The translations under genes were made by a program, and so were the position numbers. The notes below the pieces were generated by a model that made no database searches, was not told the origin of the DNA, and saw only the letters and a list, made by a program, of their open reading frames with translations. Below, in pieces: positions 24,731 through 37,994 of a stretch of DNA of 64,000 nt. Each line of letters opens with the position of its first letter. Positions within the stretch are counted from its first letter, which is position 1. The stretch spans positions 930,001-994,000 of the forward strand of contig JARFIW010000599.1 of assembly GCA_036346225.1 (NCBI GenBank), in the 5' to 3' direction. This DNA is from Platerodrilus igneus (taxonomy: Eukaryota; Arthropoda; Insecta; Coleoptera; Lycidae).

Positions 24731-25536
24731 ATCACGGAACTTTCGACTTCAAGAGCCATTCCTATTCTTCACAGCTTCTACTATTTATCTGATCTGGGCC
24801 TTACTTCTTTTTTTCCAAAATTGAAAAATGTCTTAAAAGGACGGCAGCTGGAGAACATTTAAAAGAATGTACAGTAGTGCCCTGCCAAATTGGGAATCCC
24901 ATATGCTTAATTATTAAAATAAGGCTTGTGACTCAAAAAAGGGTTATACATTGAACTTGACAATCAAACAGTTTAGACGCACAAACTGTGAGAACGAAAT
25001 TTTAAAGGGACAAGATTGAAATTTAGGACTAAGTTCGAAAGTTGATAAGATCAGTGAAGAAAGAAATTACAGTTCGGTGACAGCGGACGTGTATGCTGTA
25101 AGCTTCTCGATAGGTGGCCGACGAATTGTTTTGAGTTTTGCTGGATAATTAGGTCAGAAGCTGAAACACGCGTGTTAAACAGGGAATTTAATTCGCGTCG
25201 GGGGTGTATCAACTAAAGAAATTATGTAATCAAAGGGTGATGGTTGAGTTTCACTCTCCAACTACAATTTGGAATTTAAATAACCTGAATGGGAGACCTA
25301 ACGTGCCGGCGAAGTAAAAGGTGAATCAGTGGAATTGCATTGACATTCATAGATTTTAAATTGTGAGTAAAATTGAGCTTTTTGTTTGGTAATAATTTAT
25401 AAGTATGTACTTGTGAATTATAAATGTAATTCGCTTGTATCTATGAAGTGGGAAATGAATATTCCATTAAATAATTATTCTGGTGGACTATGAAGTAGCG
25501 ACGGAAGTAGTTTGTTTAAATCGAGGCGTAATACAA
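24731..25536. other. No gene recognised
   Basis: No coding frame identified. A GGTGAATCA motif near 25320 resembles the mariner terminus at 25537 but lacks the rest of it. Confidence 0.4.
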
Positions 25537-26820
25537 GGTGAATCATATTGAACGTCCCGATTTCAAAGTTGTGCGTAATAAAAACAAAGCAAGATGCAAT
25601 GAAAATTATTTTATTATTTGAAAGAACATAGAATGCAGTTTTAATTTATTATGATTTGAAAATGATATCTTCTAAATGTCTACCTCCATTGTGTAAACAC
25701 TGACGGAGCCTTTCCTGGAAGTTTTTCATGATTCTGTAAATCATATGCAGATGAATAGCAATAATTTCTTCAGTGATGACAGCTTTCAGTTTATCGATAG
25801 TTCCGGGACCATGCTTGTACACATTTTCCTTGAGGTAACCCCAAAGAAAAAAATCGCATGTGCAATCTGGGGGCCATCCAATGTCAGCTCGCAAAGACAA
25901 GACATCCGGGAAGCATTTGCCTTAGAAGTTCCATTGAACGATGAGATGTATGGGCCGTAGTACCATCTTGTTAGAACCGAATGTTTTCATTTTCATGGTC
26001 TTGCAATAATTCATCCACTTATTGTTTAATAAAAAATCAATCATGTGACAATACCGAACAGAAGTCACTGTTGCAACTTCACCATTTTTTTCAAAAAAGT
26101 AGGGACTCCCACACACCGAAATCTCCAACAGCGTACCACACTGTTACTCGAGGGCTGTGGAGTAGTCGTTGGTGAAGTTTCCGACGGTTATTCTCTGCCC
26201 AATAGCAAAAATTTTGTTTATAAACAGTTCCGGTTAGGTGAAAATGGGCCTCATCACTAAAGATCAAAACAGCAGTACAGGGAATACTCTGCAGAATGCC
26301 ATGGCACAAAATTTTTCGTGTGTCAAAGTCTCTGTCACTTAACTCTTGCACTAACTGCATCTCGTATGGGTGCAATTGAAGGTCTCTATGGAGGATTCTT
26401 CTGACACTAATGACAGATAATCCCAGTGAGGCAGCGTGTGTACGAACAGATCGCTGGGGGACTGTTGAATTGAAGCCCTTACTCTATCCACGTTTTCTGC
26501 TGATGTTGAAGTCCTAGTTCGGTCTACTGGTTTTCGTTTTAATGCCGAAGATGTCGCTCTAAAATTAGTTACCCAATTCCTAATTGTTGGTCCAGTGGAG
26601 ATGGGATCGTGACGACCAAGAGCAAAGTGTACACAAAACGTACGCTGTGTTGTGATCACCGATTCGCCATTTCGAATAAACTCTTCTACTACGGGCGCTC
26701 GATGATGACCCGACCAAGCCATTGCTCACACTGAGTCTGAAGACGCCATCCCCACCTTTCCACTCCCTCCAGTGTTCGGGCAATGACCTTGTAAAATCGA
26801 AAAGTTCAGTAGGATTCACC
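25537..26820 (-). mobile_element. Tc1/mariner-type element, 1284 bp
   Basis: Imperfect inverted termini of about 35 bp: GGTGAATCATATTGAAC at the left and, inverted, GGTGAATCCTACTGAAC at the right (26820). The length and single intronless transposase frame fit a mariner-like element. No TA duplication is evident. This family is distinct from the 5783/18405 fragments, whose termini differ. Confidence 0.75.
25649..26722 (-). pseudogene. Mariner-like transposase pseudogene
   Basis: Minus strand from 26722: VVEEFIRNGESVITTQRTF, NWVTNFRATSSALKRKP and ENVDRVRASIQQSP form the DUF4817/helix-turn-helix N-terminus. After a frameshift near 26420: HPYEMQLVQELSDRDF, IFSDEAHFHLTG (first catalytic Asp) and YWAENN, then HSPRVTVWYAVGDFG. 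After further breaks near 26100 and 25970: the second Asp block (readable as QQDG in one frame), then CDFFLWGYLKENVY and LHNGGRHLEDI at the C-terminus. Order and spacing match full-length members of about 350 residues. At least three frameshifts inactivate it. Confidence 0.75.
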
Positions 26821-27266
26821 CAGTGAAAATTTAGTATTCGTGTTAGACATTAGAATGCCTAATAAAAACGTTGCGCTATGTTTCTCTATGTATTGCTGTT
26901 AAAGGAATTTCCAAAAAATAGGATTTAAAATGTTATGTAAATTAATCTTGAAAACTAGAACAATGGAATGATAGTATTATTTACAGATTAATTTTTTAAG
27001 TTCTGTTAATAATACCTGGCTAGTTAGATGTTACATTAGGTATGTTTCTGTATGTATATTTATATTTCAGAAATTTGCTGTTGATAAGGTTTAGGCTTAG
27101 ATGGAATTTTATTTTGAGATATTCATAAGGTAAAAGGGGTCGTTATGTAAAGATATCCAGTTACTCCAGTGATGAAGTCATATTTGGGAGAGACTTTAGT
27201 TTGAAAAATTGCTTTAATTTGACAGAAAACTGTGTGTTTTTAAGAAATGGTTGAAAGGTGAAAAAG
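26821..27266. other. No gene recognised
   Basis: AT-rich sequence between the mariner element and the SINE; no open frame or repeat structure seen. Confidence 0.4.
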
Positions 27267-27600
27267 CGTCGCCGTGGATCAATGTAGTAAGCGTAAGACT
27301 ACGGATCCCAAGGTCCTGGGTTCAAATCCCGACACGGCCTACTGCTTGAAAAATTGCAGGTGAGCATTTTTCACAAAAAATTACGCCCTCGTTCGGATGA
27401 GAGGTTAAATGGAAGTCCCATGTGTGAGTGTTGTCACGCACGTTAAAGATCCCTACCTTGCCTGGAACGGCAAGGGTTCGGCAAAATTCTAAATTTTCAG
27501 GCAACAAAAAACTCGCTTCCTGGCCAATGTAGTACCTTCGGGTGGAGCATTGGAAATGTAAATGAACTGAAAGGTGAAAGATGAAGTGATGAGATTTTAT
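27267..27600 (+). mobile_element. tRNA-derived SINE
   Basis: The 5' end resembles a tRNA gene: A-box-like TGGATCAATGTAG at 27275-27287 and B-box GGTTCAAATCC at 27319-27329, about 32 bp apart. These are internal RNA polymerase III promoter elements. No closed cloverleaf is seen, and about 270 bp of unrelated body follow, including GCACGTTAAAGATCCC, a motif seen in several invertebrate SINEs. The 30-bp motif at 27524-27553 lies in the tail. SINEs rely on a partner LINE for movement; the partner is not identifiable here. The right end is approximate. Confidence 0.7.
27524..27553. repeat. 30-bp SINE-tail motif, second copy
   Basis: CCAATG...CATTGG, one base different from 17793-17822. Its 6-bp ends are inverted, giving a small potential hairpin in the RNA. 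Confidence 0.7.
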
Positions 27601-27655
27601 AACACTGTCTTCCAAGTAGCGGAAATACTAAAGAAATTGCTGAGACTAGACGGTT

Positions 27656-29173
27656 TGTTACGTGCCAAAGTGGCACTAAACATTGTCTTAGCTTAATTTT
27701 TATGTGCGGAAGTTTTCGCGCCTTAAAATTTAAAAGAATTGGCGTGTATTTTCGTTACGCCAGAGGGCGTTTGCGCAAGATCGCGCGGGAACTTCGCCCC
27801 GACGCGTGAAAAGAACAAAAGTGGGGAGTTTCCGAAAGACGCTTAGGAAACGGGGCCGTTTTGCCTTTGAACATCGAGAAGGGCGGTCGTGTCTGGTATC
27901 GTATCTTCATTTTTATTATGTAGATTTCCTTTTGCTTATCTTTGTTTATCTTTACCTAATTAACCTATTCCTTATCGTTCCGCTACATATAGGAATCTGA
28001 TACGACCCTGGAGTAATCCACGACCCTAGAACGAGCCGGATGTCCATGCTCCGCTAACAGCTAACCGAGCAGTCACCATCTTTAACTATCTAAAAGGGGC
28101 TCTAGCCATTTGGAAGGCGTAGCCTCCGTTAATTGCCTTAAAAGGGGTCATCAGTAGCCCTGATGGACGTCAATAGAAGCCAACTTTAACTCAACCCCGC
28201 AGGACGTCGGATTTCTTATGTGAGTACTTTAATTGCTTAATTTGTTCGCTAATTTAATTTATATTTTTCCGCAAATGGCGTATTTAATTTGTTATTGGTG
28301 ACGTCATTGTCAGATGGCCGCGCTAAGCCTGTGCAAAGCTTGGAGCTACCACCTGCCGTGGCGTCGCTTATTCCGCGCTTGCGCGATGTAATTATAAACT
28401 TTTAAATCGTAAGAATTGGCGCCCAACTTGGAGCGCCAAATTCTTACAAATTAAAAGTTCAAATTCTTACAGTTCAAAGTCATAAGTGCACAATTTAAAG
28501 GTTTATCATAGCAATCGCGCAAGCGCGGAAAAAGCGACGCCACGGCACGTGGTAACGCTAACCTTTGTACAGATTTTGGCGCGCCCATCTGACAATGACG
28601 TCACCAATGCACAAATTTAATACGCAATTATCGGAAAATATAAATTTAAGACAATAGTTTATAACAGCGAAATACTCACATGAATATGTCCATGGATTAA
28701 AATTGGCTTCTGTTGACGTCCATCAGGGCTACTGATGGCCCCTTTTAAGGCAATTAACGGAGGGTACGCCTACGTCCATCCAAATAGCTTCGAATGGATC
28801 TCAGGGCTCCACTCCGGAGTGTTTAAAGATGGTGCTCCGGCGTGGAATGCGGTTCGGCCAACGGCTACAAATTACAGGAACAGGTATAAGGGCGACAAAC
28901 AAAGATAATCAGGCAAGGAGATCTACATAAATAAAGATAAGGCACGATACGATACCTGACAAAACCGCTCTTCACGAAGGTCATTGGAAAAAAGCCACGT
29001 TACCGAGCCCATCGGAAAAACCCCACTTTTCTGCCCTTTCACGCGTCGCCCAACCCACTTTTGACGTGACGGAAATACGCGCACCGAGTCTTTTGAATTT
29101 TAAGGCGCGAAAACTTCCGCACATCAAAGCTAAAACTAAGGAATGTTTAGTGCCAATTTATTGGCACGTAACA
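27656..29173. mobile_element. Head-to-head pair of LTRs flanked by one target duplication
   Basis: The left half (27656 to about 28415) is a + strand LTR beginning TGTTACGTGCCAA and followed by a PBS, TGGCGCCCAACTTGG (28417). The right half (about 28442-29173) is the same LTR inverted, ending GGCACGTAACA. The two halves meet in the overlapping palindrome TGGCGC...GCGCCA. GGTT flanks both outer ends (27652-27655 and 29174-29177). Both outer termini are thus U3-type ends. A normal element has one U3 and one U5 end. No coding sequence is present. Confidence 0.8.
28417..28440. other. Primer-binding site forming the centre of the LTR palindrome
   Basis: TGGCGCCCAACTTGGAG on the + strand is followed immediately by GCGCCAA, the inverse of a PBS start, so one short sequence serves as PBS edge for both LTRs. 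Confidence 0.7.
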
Positions 29174-29177
29174 GGTT

Positions 29178-30087
29178 GGCGCTTTTTAATTAAGATAATA
29201 GAAAAAGCCTTTCAAGGTAAGTGGTACTCGTAAACTAGTTTTTCTTTTGGCCATTTTACATGTTTTTCCATAAGAACTTACTTCCGCACCACTGTAGTAA
29301 GCTGGTACACCCATAAAATTTTTACAGGGTTCTCGCTAGTTCTGGGCAAATCAAAAGTTGTATGCAATTTTACCCGTATATAAAAAAAGTTGTTCATTGA
29401 ATAGTTTTTAAGTAAAAGTTTCTTAGTTCTTCATATTGACTCATGCCGCTTTATGCAAGTAAAAACTACCAGGAGTTTAATAACCTACTCAGAAATTATA
29501 ACGACATTGAAGAATTTAATTTCGAAGTACCAAAATAAATACTTATCACCTATCAAACTTGAACGCCTACTAATAATTTTAATACGCGTAAATCCCTATC
29601 GTAATCGTTAACGACTAGAGAACCACAAAGAGCGATAACGTACCTGTTACGTACCTCTTCAACGCCTCAAACTAACATCACAACACATACGAATTCCGGT
29701 TCGCACTGTTCTCTTCAGACGGTTGTGTTTATCTTTACATAATAGTTATTCCCTCTCTTTAAGAAATGTTTCACCAATATCACTCATTACTCATCGAGTA
29801 CTAAGTAACCATAAAGAATTAAAATTCGATGCATACAGTTGGCTGTTTAAAAATCAGCTCATGAATTTCGTAAATAAATCTGCACGAATTTAGACACTAT
29901 TTGTTCCGCCATTCGATTTGAAATAATCTTGGCTTCAATAACAATTATGCTTAACGAGAGAAACGTTAGAATATTTAGAATGCAAATGCGTGTTACAGGT
30001 ACAAATTATGTTGCGTTACGAATTTCGACTTGTCCAGAAGGGGCGGAATCCCCGTAACAATTTTAAGGATGCAACGCTGAGGGGGAG
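29178..30087. other. No gene recognised
   Basis: AT-rich. AAAGCCTTTCAAGG near 29206 is the inverse of a motif in the array unit (CCTTGAAAGGC at 30160), but the similarity spans only about 30 bp. Confidence 0.4.
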
Positions 30088-30752
30088 TAGGGTTCTATAG
30101 AAAAAACTGACTAATTACATTTGTCGAAATACACAAGCGCTTTACAAGTATTACTTCCTTGAAAGGCCTTACTAATCAAAAATAAGGGCGCTAACCGTCG
30201 TGTCCAGCAATTCCTTCAATATTTTTGCTAACCGGAAGTCGTAATTCTGGATGTCTACGCGTTTTCGATTTTCCTAAATATCATCACCTCATACTCTACC
30301 TTATTTTAACCTACAGCGAAAAGTATTACACCCCAGTTCGGGCGCCAATTACTACACTTTAAACAACTCTTAAACGTTACTTAGTGTAGCGCCGGCTGGT
30401 CTGTCTATGACCAGAATAGTTACATGCAAGCGAAGCGTTTATACACAAAAGATGATTGGTCAACTACTGCATACTTTGAGGCTTAACAGTTATTGTCTCA
30501 TTTTGGCTTGTACTGTTGATTTCCTCCTCGTTCCGTTTCTTAGTTTTTGGTTTCTCGCGTGAAACCAATTTCTTTTCTTGAGGTTGAAACTTTACTATTT
30601 TTTCCTAGAAACATCCGTCCTCCGACGACCTTTGCAGATTTAGGCCGTTCCATTTTTATCCTAGGTGTGCTATCCTATACCTTTCCTTTTCCTATTTTTT
30701 TACACTTCCTGACTTGGTCCGGTGTACTGGTCCTTCAAGCCGGATAAACATT

Positions 30753-32061
30753 TGTTACGTTTATTTTTCAACATAAATTAAATACCCTTTTTTCCCCTGG
30801 TTAATTCAATACCCGCTCGAATAAATTCCATTCCTATTCTTAAATTCTTCAACAATACTCTATATAGTGTACTTGTTCAGAATAAGCCCGCTTTAACATA
30901 ATTTTAGGTACAATCCACTTTGCTTTTAAAACGAAAATTTATTCGATAAATTAATTAGTCAATACCTTGTATTAGGTATCCGTTAATTTGTTAAACATTC
31001 CGATAAGGTATAATTGCTTTCTCTTGTGTTTCCCATCTAAAAACTTGTCAAAATAATGGATCCTACTATTATTTGATAGCGTGTTTTTCAGTTTGCTAGT
31101 CGCGTTTTGATAACGCGAGGATCGCAGTTCGAACTCATGTTATTTGAACCAATTTTTAATTTGATTCTTCAGCTTGTGCGTTGAAATATTTTCTACATTA
31201 CTCGTCCCAGTACTTCAAGAGCGATGCACGTTTTTCTGTTTGACAAGTAGGAGAGGAGGTATCTTGCGTGTATCGGTGAGTTTTTCCGCGCTTACCCATC
31301 CTAATCAGATTCCCTTTTTAGCTCTTAGCCGGAGGCCAAATTGGTTCTTTCTTTATGTAGGCCCAACTAATTTTTGCCACAGATCAACTGCCGTCGCCTG
31401 TAGATCGCTAATGCCGTTATGGTAGCAGGGTAAATAGATCCCGACGACCCGGACGAAGCGGTGCTGATTCACTCCCGATGGCGTGCAAGTTAAGTATCCC
31501 GACCCATACAGGTATACAACTTGTTTTCTTTTGTGCGTGTCAATGTCATATTCCATATCAGCGTTTGGTGTAGTTACGTGATAAGAAACGTGACACTGTA
31601 GGATTATTGTTTGTTGATGCAAATCGATATTATCGCTCTACACGTGTGATGTACCATTGTTAAAAATGTTTGTCAAAAGTTCCCACACGCTTATTTTTTT
31701 TACTGATTAGTTTATTTTACGAAAGGTATTATGTGCAATTTTAAAAACACTTGACAAAAGCTCTCACATGTTTATTTTCTACTGCTTAGTTTTATTTTGT
31801 GTAAAATACGAGATGCGCACTTCATATCTACAGTACTAAATTCTTCGTATCACATAATTGTTTGCTTTGAAATAGTAACGCTTAATTTATTTCTTTTGCT
31901 TGTTTGTACAGTATCCTTCATTTATTTTTATTGTTAATACATAATCATGGGCGACGTGCTTTATTTTTGTTTTTTTGGTATCTAGGTGAATCCTTCCACT
32001 CTCCGCATGTGGCAGTTAGCCTGGTAATTACGGTTTTCAGGCTACGTCTAGGTACGTAGCA
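30753..32061 (+). mobile_element. Solo LTR, same family as 1859-3149
   Basis: 1309 bp, TGTTACG...TACGTAGCA, matching the 5' LTR at 1859-3149 along its length. It interrupts an array unit: array sequence stops at CCGGATAAA and resumes at GATTGGGTTTGGG. Flanking bases are CATT and AATT, a plausible 4-bp target duplication with one change. No internal region is present, so it is a solo LTR left by LTR-LTR recombination. Confidence 0.8.
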
Positions 32062-35000
32062 AATTCACTGATTGGGTTTGGGTTTTCTGTAGTTTTTAAG
32101 CGAATTTCTTTTTTGGTTCATTCCATTAGTGTATATTGGTTCTTGAAACCAGATATAAGGTAATTTTTAGTTTTTGCGTTTCTTTGGGTTTCTTGAAACG
32201 AATTTTTGTAGTACTATTGATGTACTGCTTGCTCCATTGCTTCTGCTGCCTACCTCGACTTTTAATTTTGCTAAGAGGGACAATTTGTTACGTTAAATCC
32301 CTGTAATCGATCGATTTCTTAATTCTGTATATAAATTATCAATTCCAACACCTTGTTTTTATTAAGAAGCGCCCCCTAAAATTTCTAACTTGGACGACTT
32401 TACACTTTCTATGTTATTTTAAATCATACAAATTGTCAATCAACAAGTTTGACTTGCTTTCAATTCAATGGAGTAATTATTCAAGCCTCGGTTAAAATGT
32501 CCTTAATTATTTAGCACAACGGTAAATACTTGGAATGTATTCAATAATAGTGTGCTTCGTTAGCCGCATTATAAATTCCCTGAAATACGCAAACATCTGC
32601 TTATCGTTAAACAATTTCTAATAGGCTCTTTAAAAGGCTACAAGTTTCGCCTTTTACATTCTTTGAAATGCGTTCCAACCATCTACATAATAAAAACTTT
32701 TAATGGTACTAAGAAATTCTATCACCACGGTATTTCGTTTTCATGCAAGTGTTCAACTCACTCAAGTTTACGAGAAATAAAACTGACCCCTCATTATCTA
32801 GCCCTCGGTATTGTAGTTCGAAATAATAAATCACTATCGTTTCTATAATAGATAGGCAACCTGTTATATACTACTCCATAATGCTCCAAGGAGAGTTACA
32901 AACTTATCTGACAATTTGAACAGACGTTTTCCCATACGGGCAAATTCATGGAAGTAATAGTACATTGAGACCGTTTGCTTTCGATAATTGGTCTTGTTTG
33001 CAAGCCGTGTTTTAGGAATATTTTGCAACTGCTGTCTGGAAAATATAGGCGTTCTTCTAAGAATACTTTATATTTTATCCTTTAGAATTTTTTTAAACGG
33101 AAACGCGCTATCCTCTAGTGTTTTCTATCCTTATAAATACAGACTGAACTTTGAAAGGATTCTATCTATACAGCGTCCTTTCCTGTAAGGAACTTTGTAA
33201 CGTCACGGTGCAAATTAAGATGCATCGTTTTACTTCAATGTTACAGTCAAACGTAGCTTCATAGAGTATTAAGTCCGGTTGTAAGTGCAATACGCACTTC
33301 CAGAGCCACTACGATGTCTCCAGAGGTAGACAGCCACTCTTCTCAAGGTACAATTATTCTGGTTTTTTTCTTGATATTTCTATGAAATATAGACTTTTCT
33401 TTTGTTGGTTGATAACCACGTAAGTGCTTTAATTTTCTTTCTCGTGGTTATAATAGATTACAGACTATCTGTTAAAAATTTACTTTCACAAAAGTTCGCA
33501 AATGATTACGTGATTGTTTTTTAAGTCACAACTAGTATAAACCGAAGTCTGTCTCATTTTCGCTTGTACTGTTCATTTCCTCCTCGTTCCTTTTTTTACT
33601 TTTTGTTTTTTTGCGAGAAACCAATTTCTTTTCTTCAGGTTGAAACTTTACTATTTCTTTGCTAGAAATATTTGTCCGACGACTTTCGCGGAGTTAGGGC
33701 GTATCCTCGGTGATTGCTATCCTATACCTTTCCTTTTCCTATTTCTTATACATTGCCTGACTTGGTTCTGTGTACTGGTCCTTCAAACCGATAAAAAATT
33801 TCTGGTTGGTTTTGGGTTTTCTTGTAGTTTTTAAACGAATTTCTTTTTTAGTTCATTCTAGTAGTGTATATTGGTTCTTGAAGCGGGATATAATAAATTT
33901 TTAGTTTTTGCTTTTCTTTGGGTTTCTTGAAACGAATTTTTTGTTGTATTATTGATGTACTGCTTGCTCCATTGCTTCTTTTGCATACCTCGACTTTTAA
34001 TTTTGCTAATAGGGGAATTTGTTACGTTAAATCCCTATAATCGATTGATTTCTGTATGCTGTATATAAATTTTCAATTAAGAAGTGCCTCCTAAAGTTTC
34101 TAACTTGGACGACTTTACACTCTCTATGTTATTTCAAATCATACAAATTGTCAATCAACAAGTTCGACTTCCTTTCAATTAAATGGAGTACTTATTCAAG
34201 CCTCCGATAAAATTTTCTTAATTATTTAGCACAACGGTAATTACTTGGAATCTATTCTGTAATAGCTTGCTTCATTAGCCGCGTTATAAATTCTCTAAAA
34301 TAAACAAACACCTGCTTATCGTTAAACTATTTCTAATAGGTTTTTAAAAGGCTACAAGCTTAGTCTTTTACATTCTTTGAAATACGTTCCAACCACCAAC
34401 ATAATAAAAACTTTTAATGGTACTAAAAAATTCTATCACCGCGGTATTTCGTTTTCATGCAGGTGTTCAACTCACTCAGGTTTACGAGCAATAAAACTGT
34501 CCCCTCATTATGTAGCTCTCGGTATTGTAGTTCGAAATAATAAATCGCTATCGTTTCTCTAACAGATAGGCAACTTGTTATACACTTTACTGCATAACGC
34601 TCCAAGGAGAGTTGCAAACTTACCTGGCCATTTGAGCAGACGTTTTCCCATACGGACAAATTCATGGAAGTCATAGTACATAGAGACTTTTGACTTTCGT
34701 TAATTGGCCTTGTTTGCAAGCCGTGTTCTAGGAATATTTTGCAACTGCTGTCTGGAAAATATAAGTGTTGTTCTAAGAATACTTTACATTTTATCCATAA
34801 GAATTTTTTTAAACGGAAATGCGCTACCCTCTGATGTTTTTTATCTTTATAGATACAGATTGAACTTTAAAAAAATTCCATCTATCCAGCGTCCCTTTCC
34901 GTAAGGAACTCTGTAACGTCAGGATGCAAATTAAGATGCATCGGTTTACTTCAATGTTACAGTCAAACATAGTTTCATAGAGTATCCAGTCCGCCGGTAA

Positions 35001-37840
35001 GTGTAATACGCAATTCCAGATCCACTACGATGGCACCAGAGGCAAACAGCCACTCTTCTCAAGATACAATTATTGTTTTCTTTTTCTTGATGTTTCAATG
35101 AAATCTAAATATTACTTTTGTTTGTTGATAACCACGTACGTGCTTTAGTTTTCTTTCTCGTGGTAACAATAGATTACAGACTGCGTGTTAAAAATTTACT
35201 TTCACAAAAGTGCACAAATGTTTACGTGATTGTTTTTAAGTCACAACTAGTATAAACCGAAGCTGGCGTTAGAGCAACTTTTACAGTTTTTAGATCAATG
35301 CTAACGTCAGAAACTTGTTTTACTATCCGGGGTTTTTTATAAGTTTTCCGTCCCAGGATTTATTGCATGTCGTTCTATAAAAAAAATGATTAATTACAAA
35401 TATCTAAATTGGTCGAAATACACAAGCACTTTACAAGTACTACTTCCTTGAAAGGCTTTACTAATCAAAAATAAGGGCGCTAACCGTCATGTCCAGCAAT
35501 TCCTTCGATATTTTTGCTAACCGGAAAATGGTTATTCTGGCTGCCTACGGGCTTTCGATTTTCCTAAATATCATTACCTCATACCCTACCTTATTATGTT
35601 TTAACCCGCAGCGAAAATTATTACAATCCCTGTTCCGGCGCCAATTACTACACTTTAAACATCCCTTAAACCTTACTTAGTGTAGCGCCGACTGGTCTCT
35701 CTATGACCAGAATAATTACATGTAAACGAGGCGTTTATACACAAAAGATAATTGATCAACCACTGCGGTTGTTGCCTTGCATACTTTGAGACTAAACAGT
35801 TATTGTCTCATTTTCGCTTGTACTGTTAATTTCCTCCTCATTTCTTTTCTTTCTTTTTAGTTTTTCACGAGAAACCAATTTCTTTTCTTAAAGATAAACT
35901 TTACTATTTCTTTCCTAGAAACATCCGTTCTTCGAAGACTTTCGCAGAGTTAGGCCGTTCCATTTTTATCCTTGGTAATTGCTAGCCTATACCTTTTTTT
36001 CCTATTTCTTTTACACTTCCTGACTTGGTCCGGTTTACTGGTCCTTCAAACCGATAAAAACTCTTTGGTTGGTTTTGGGTTTTCTTGTAGTTTTTAAGCG
36101 AATTTCTTTTTTGGTTCATTCTATTAGTGTATATTGGTTCTTGAAGCCGCATATAAATTAATTTTTTGGTTTTTGCTTTTCTTTGGGTTTCTTGAAACGA
36201 ATTTTTTGTTGTATTATTAATGTACTGCTTGCTCCGTTGCTTCTGCTGCCTACCTCGACTTTTAATTTTGCTAAGGGGGGAATTTGTTACGTTAAATCCC
36301 TGTAATCGATCGATTTCTGCATGCTGTATATAAATTTTTAATTCCAACCACCTTGTTCTTATTTAGAAGCGCTTCCTAAAATTTCTAACTTAAACGACTT
36401 TACATTTTCTATGTTATTTCAAATCATACAAATTGTCACTCAACAAGTTCGACTTCCTTTCAATTGAATAGAGTACTTATTTGCTTAATTATTTAGCACA
36501 ACGGTAAATTCTTGGAATCTATTCTATAATAGTTTGCTTCGTTAGCCACGTTATAAATTCTCTGAAATAAGCAAACACCTGCTTATCGTTAAACTATTTC
36601 TAATAGGTTCTTTAAGACTACAAGCTTCGCCTTTTACATTCTTTGAAATGCGTTCCAACCGCCTACATAAAAAAACTTTTAATAGTACTAAGAAATTCTA
36701 TCACCGCGGTATTTCGTTTTTCATGCAGGCGTTTAACTCACTCAAGTTTACGACCAATAAAACTGCCTCCTCATTATTTAACTCTCGGTATTGTAGTTCG
36801 GAATAAATCACTTTCGTTTCTATAACAGATAAGCAACCTGTTATACATTTTACTCAATATTGCTCCATGGAGAGTTGCAAACTTACTTGACCACTTGAAT
36901 AGACATTGTTTTTCCATACGGACAAATTCATGGAATTCATAGCACATCGAGACCTTTTGCTCGCGTTCATTGGCCGTTTACAAGTACTACTTCCTTGAAA
37001 AACTTCACTATTCAAAAATAAAGGGCGCTAATCGTCGTGTCCAGCAATTCCTTCGGTATTTTTGCTAACCGGAAGATGGTTAATTTGGATGTTTACGAGC
37101 TTTCGATTTTCCTAAATATCATCACCTCATACCCTACCTCATTACGCTTTAACCCACAGCGAAAATTATTATGTTCGGGCGCCAATTACTACACTTTAAA
37201 CAACACTTAAATCTTACCTAGTGTAGCGCCGACTGATCTGTCTATGACCTGAATAATTACATATTAACGAGGCGTTTATACACAAAATATGATTGGTCAA
37301 CCACTGCATACTTTGAGGCTTAACAGTTATTGTCTTATTTTGACTTGTACTGTTGATTTCCTCCTCGTTCTTTTTCTTACTATTTGGTTTTTCGCGAGAA
37401 ACCAATTTCTTTTCTGAAGGTTGAAACTTTACTATTTCTTTCCTAGAAACATCCGTCCTCCGACGACTTTAGCAGAGTTAGGCCTTTTCTTATTTCTTTT
37501 ACACTTCCTGACTTGGTCCGGTGTACTGATCCTTCAAACCGCATAAAAAAATCTTTTGTTGGTTTTGGGTTTTCTTGTAGTTTTTAAGCGGATTTTTTTT
37601 TGTTTATTCTATTAGTGTATATTGGTTTTTTAAGCCGGATATAAATTAATTTTTTAGTTTTTGCTTTTCTTACGGTTTCTTGAAACGAATTTTTTGTTAT
37701 ATCATTGATATACTACTTGCTCCGTTGTTTCTGCTGCCTGCCTCGACTTTTAATTTTGCTAAAGGGGGAATTTGTTACGTTAAATCCCTGTAATCGATCG
37801 ATTTATGCTTGCAAACACCGCCCACCCGAAAGATAACAAG

Positions 37841-37854
37841 TGGCGTCCAACGTG
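37841..37854 (+). other. Primer-binding site
   Basis: TGGCGTCCAACGTG lies about 140 bp upstream of gag. It differs by one base from the PBS at 3157, so the two elements probably use the same tRNA primer. Confidence 0.6.
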
Positions 37855-37994
37855 ATTAGGCCGTCTTTAAAGAAGATTTTGCAAACAGCGCGCTTGCAAG
37901 AACCATCATCATGCCCGAGACGAGTTAAACTACATCACACGTCCAGCCGAACACCAACCGGCCGCCTCCAACCCAAGAGGTCACACAACCACCA

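Noticed and set aside
27267..27340. Possible tRNA gene (A box and B box, GGTTCAAATCC)
   Set aside because: No closed acceptor stem or cloverleaf is apparent, and a 270-bp SINE body follows. A SINE head explains it better.
31174..36347. Repeated 60-120 residue open frames in the array (for example at 32663, 34377, 36643 and 40491)
   Set aside because: They recur only because the DNA unit recurs. They have no recognised domain, and their ends shift with indels.
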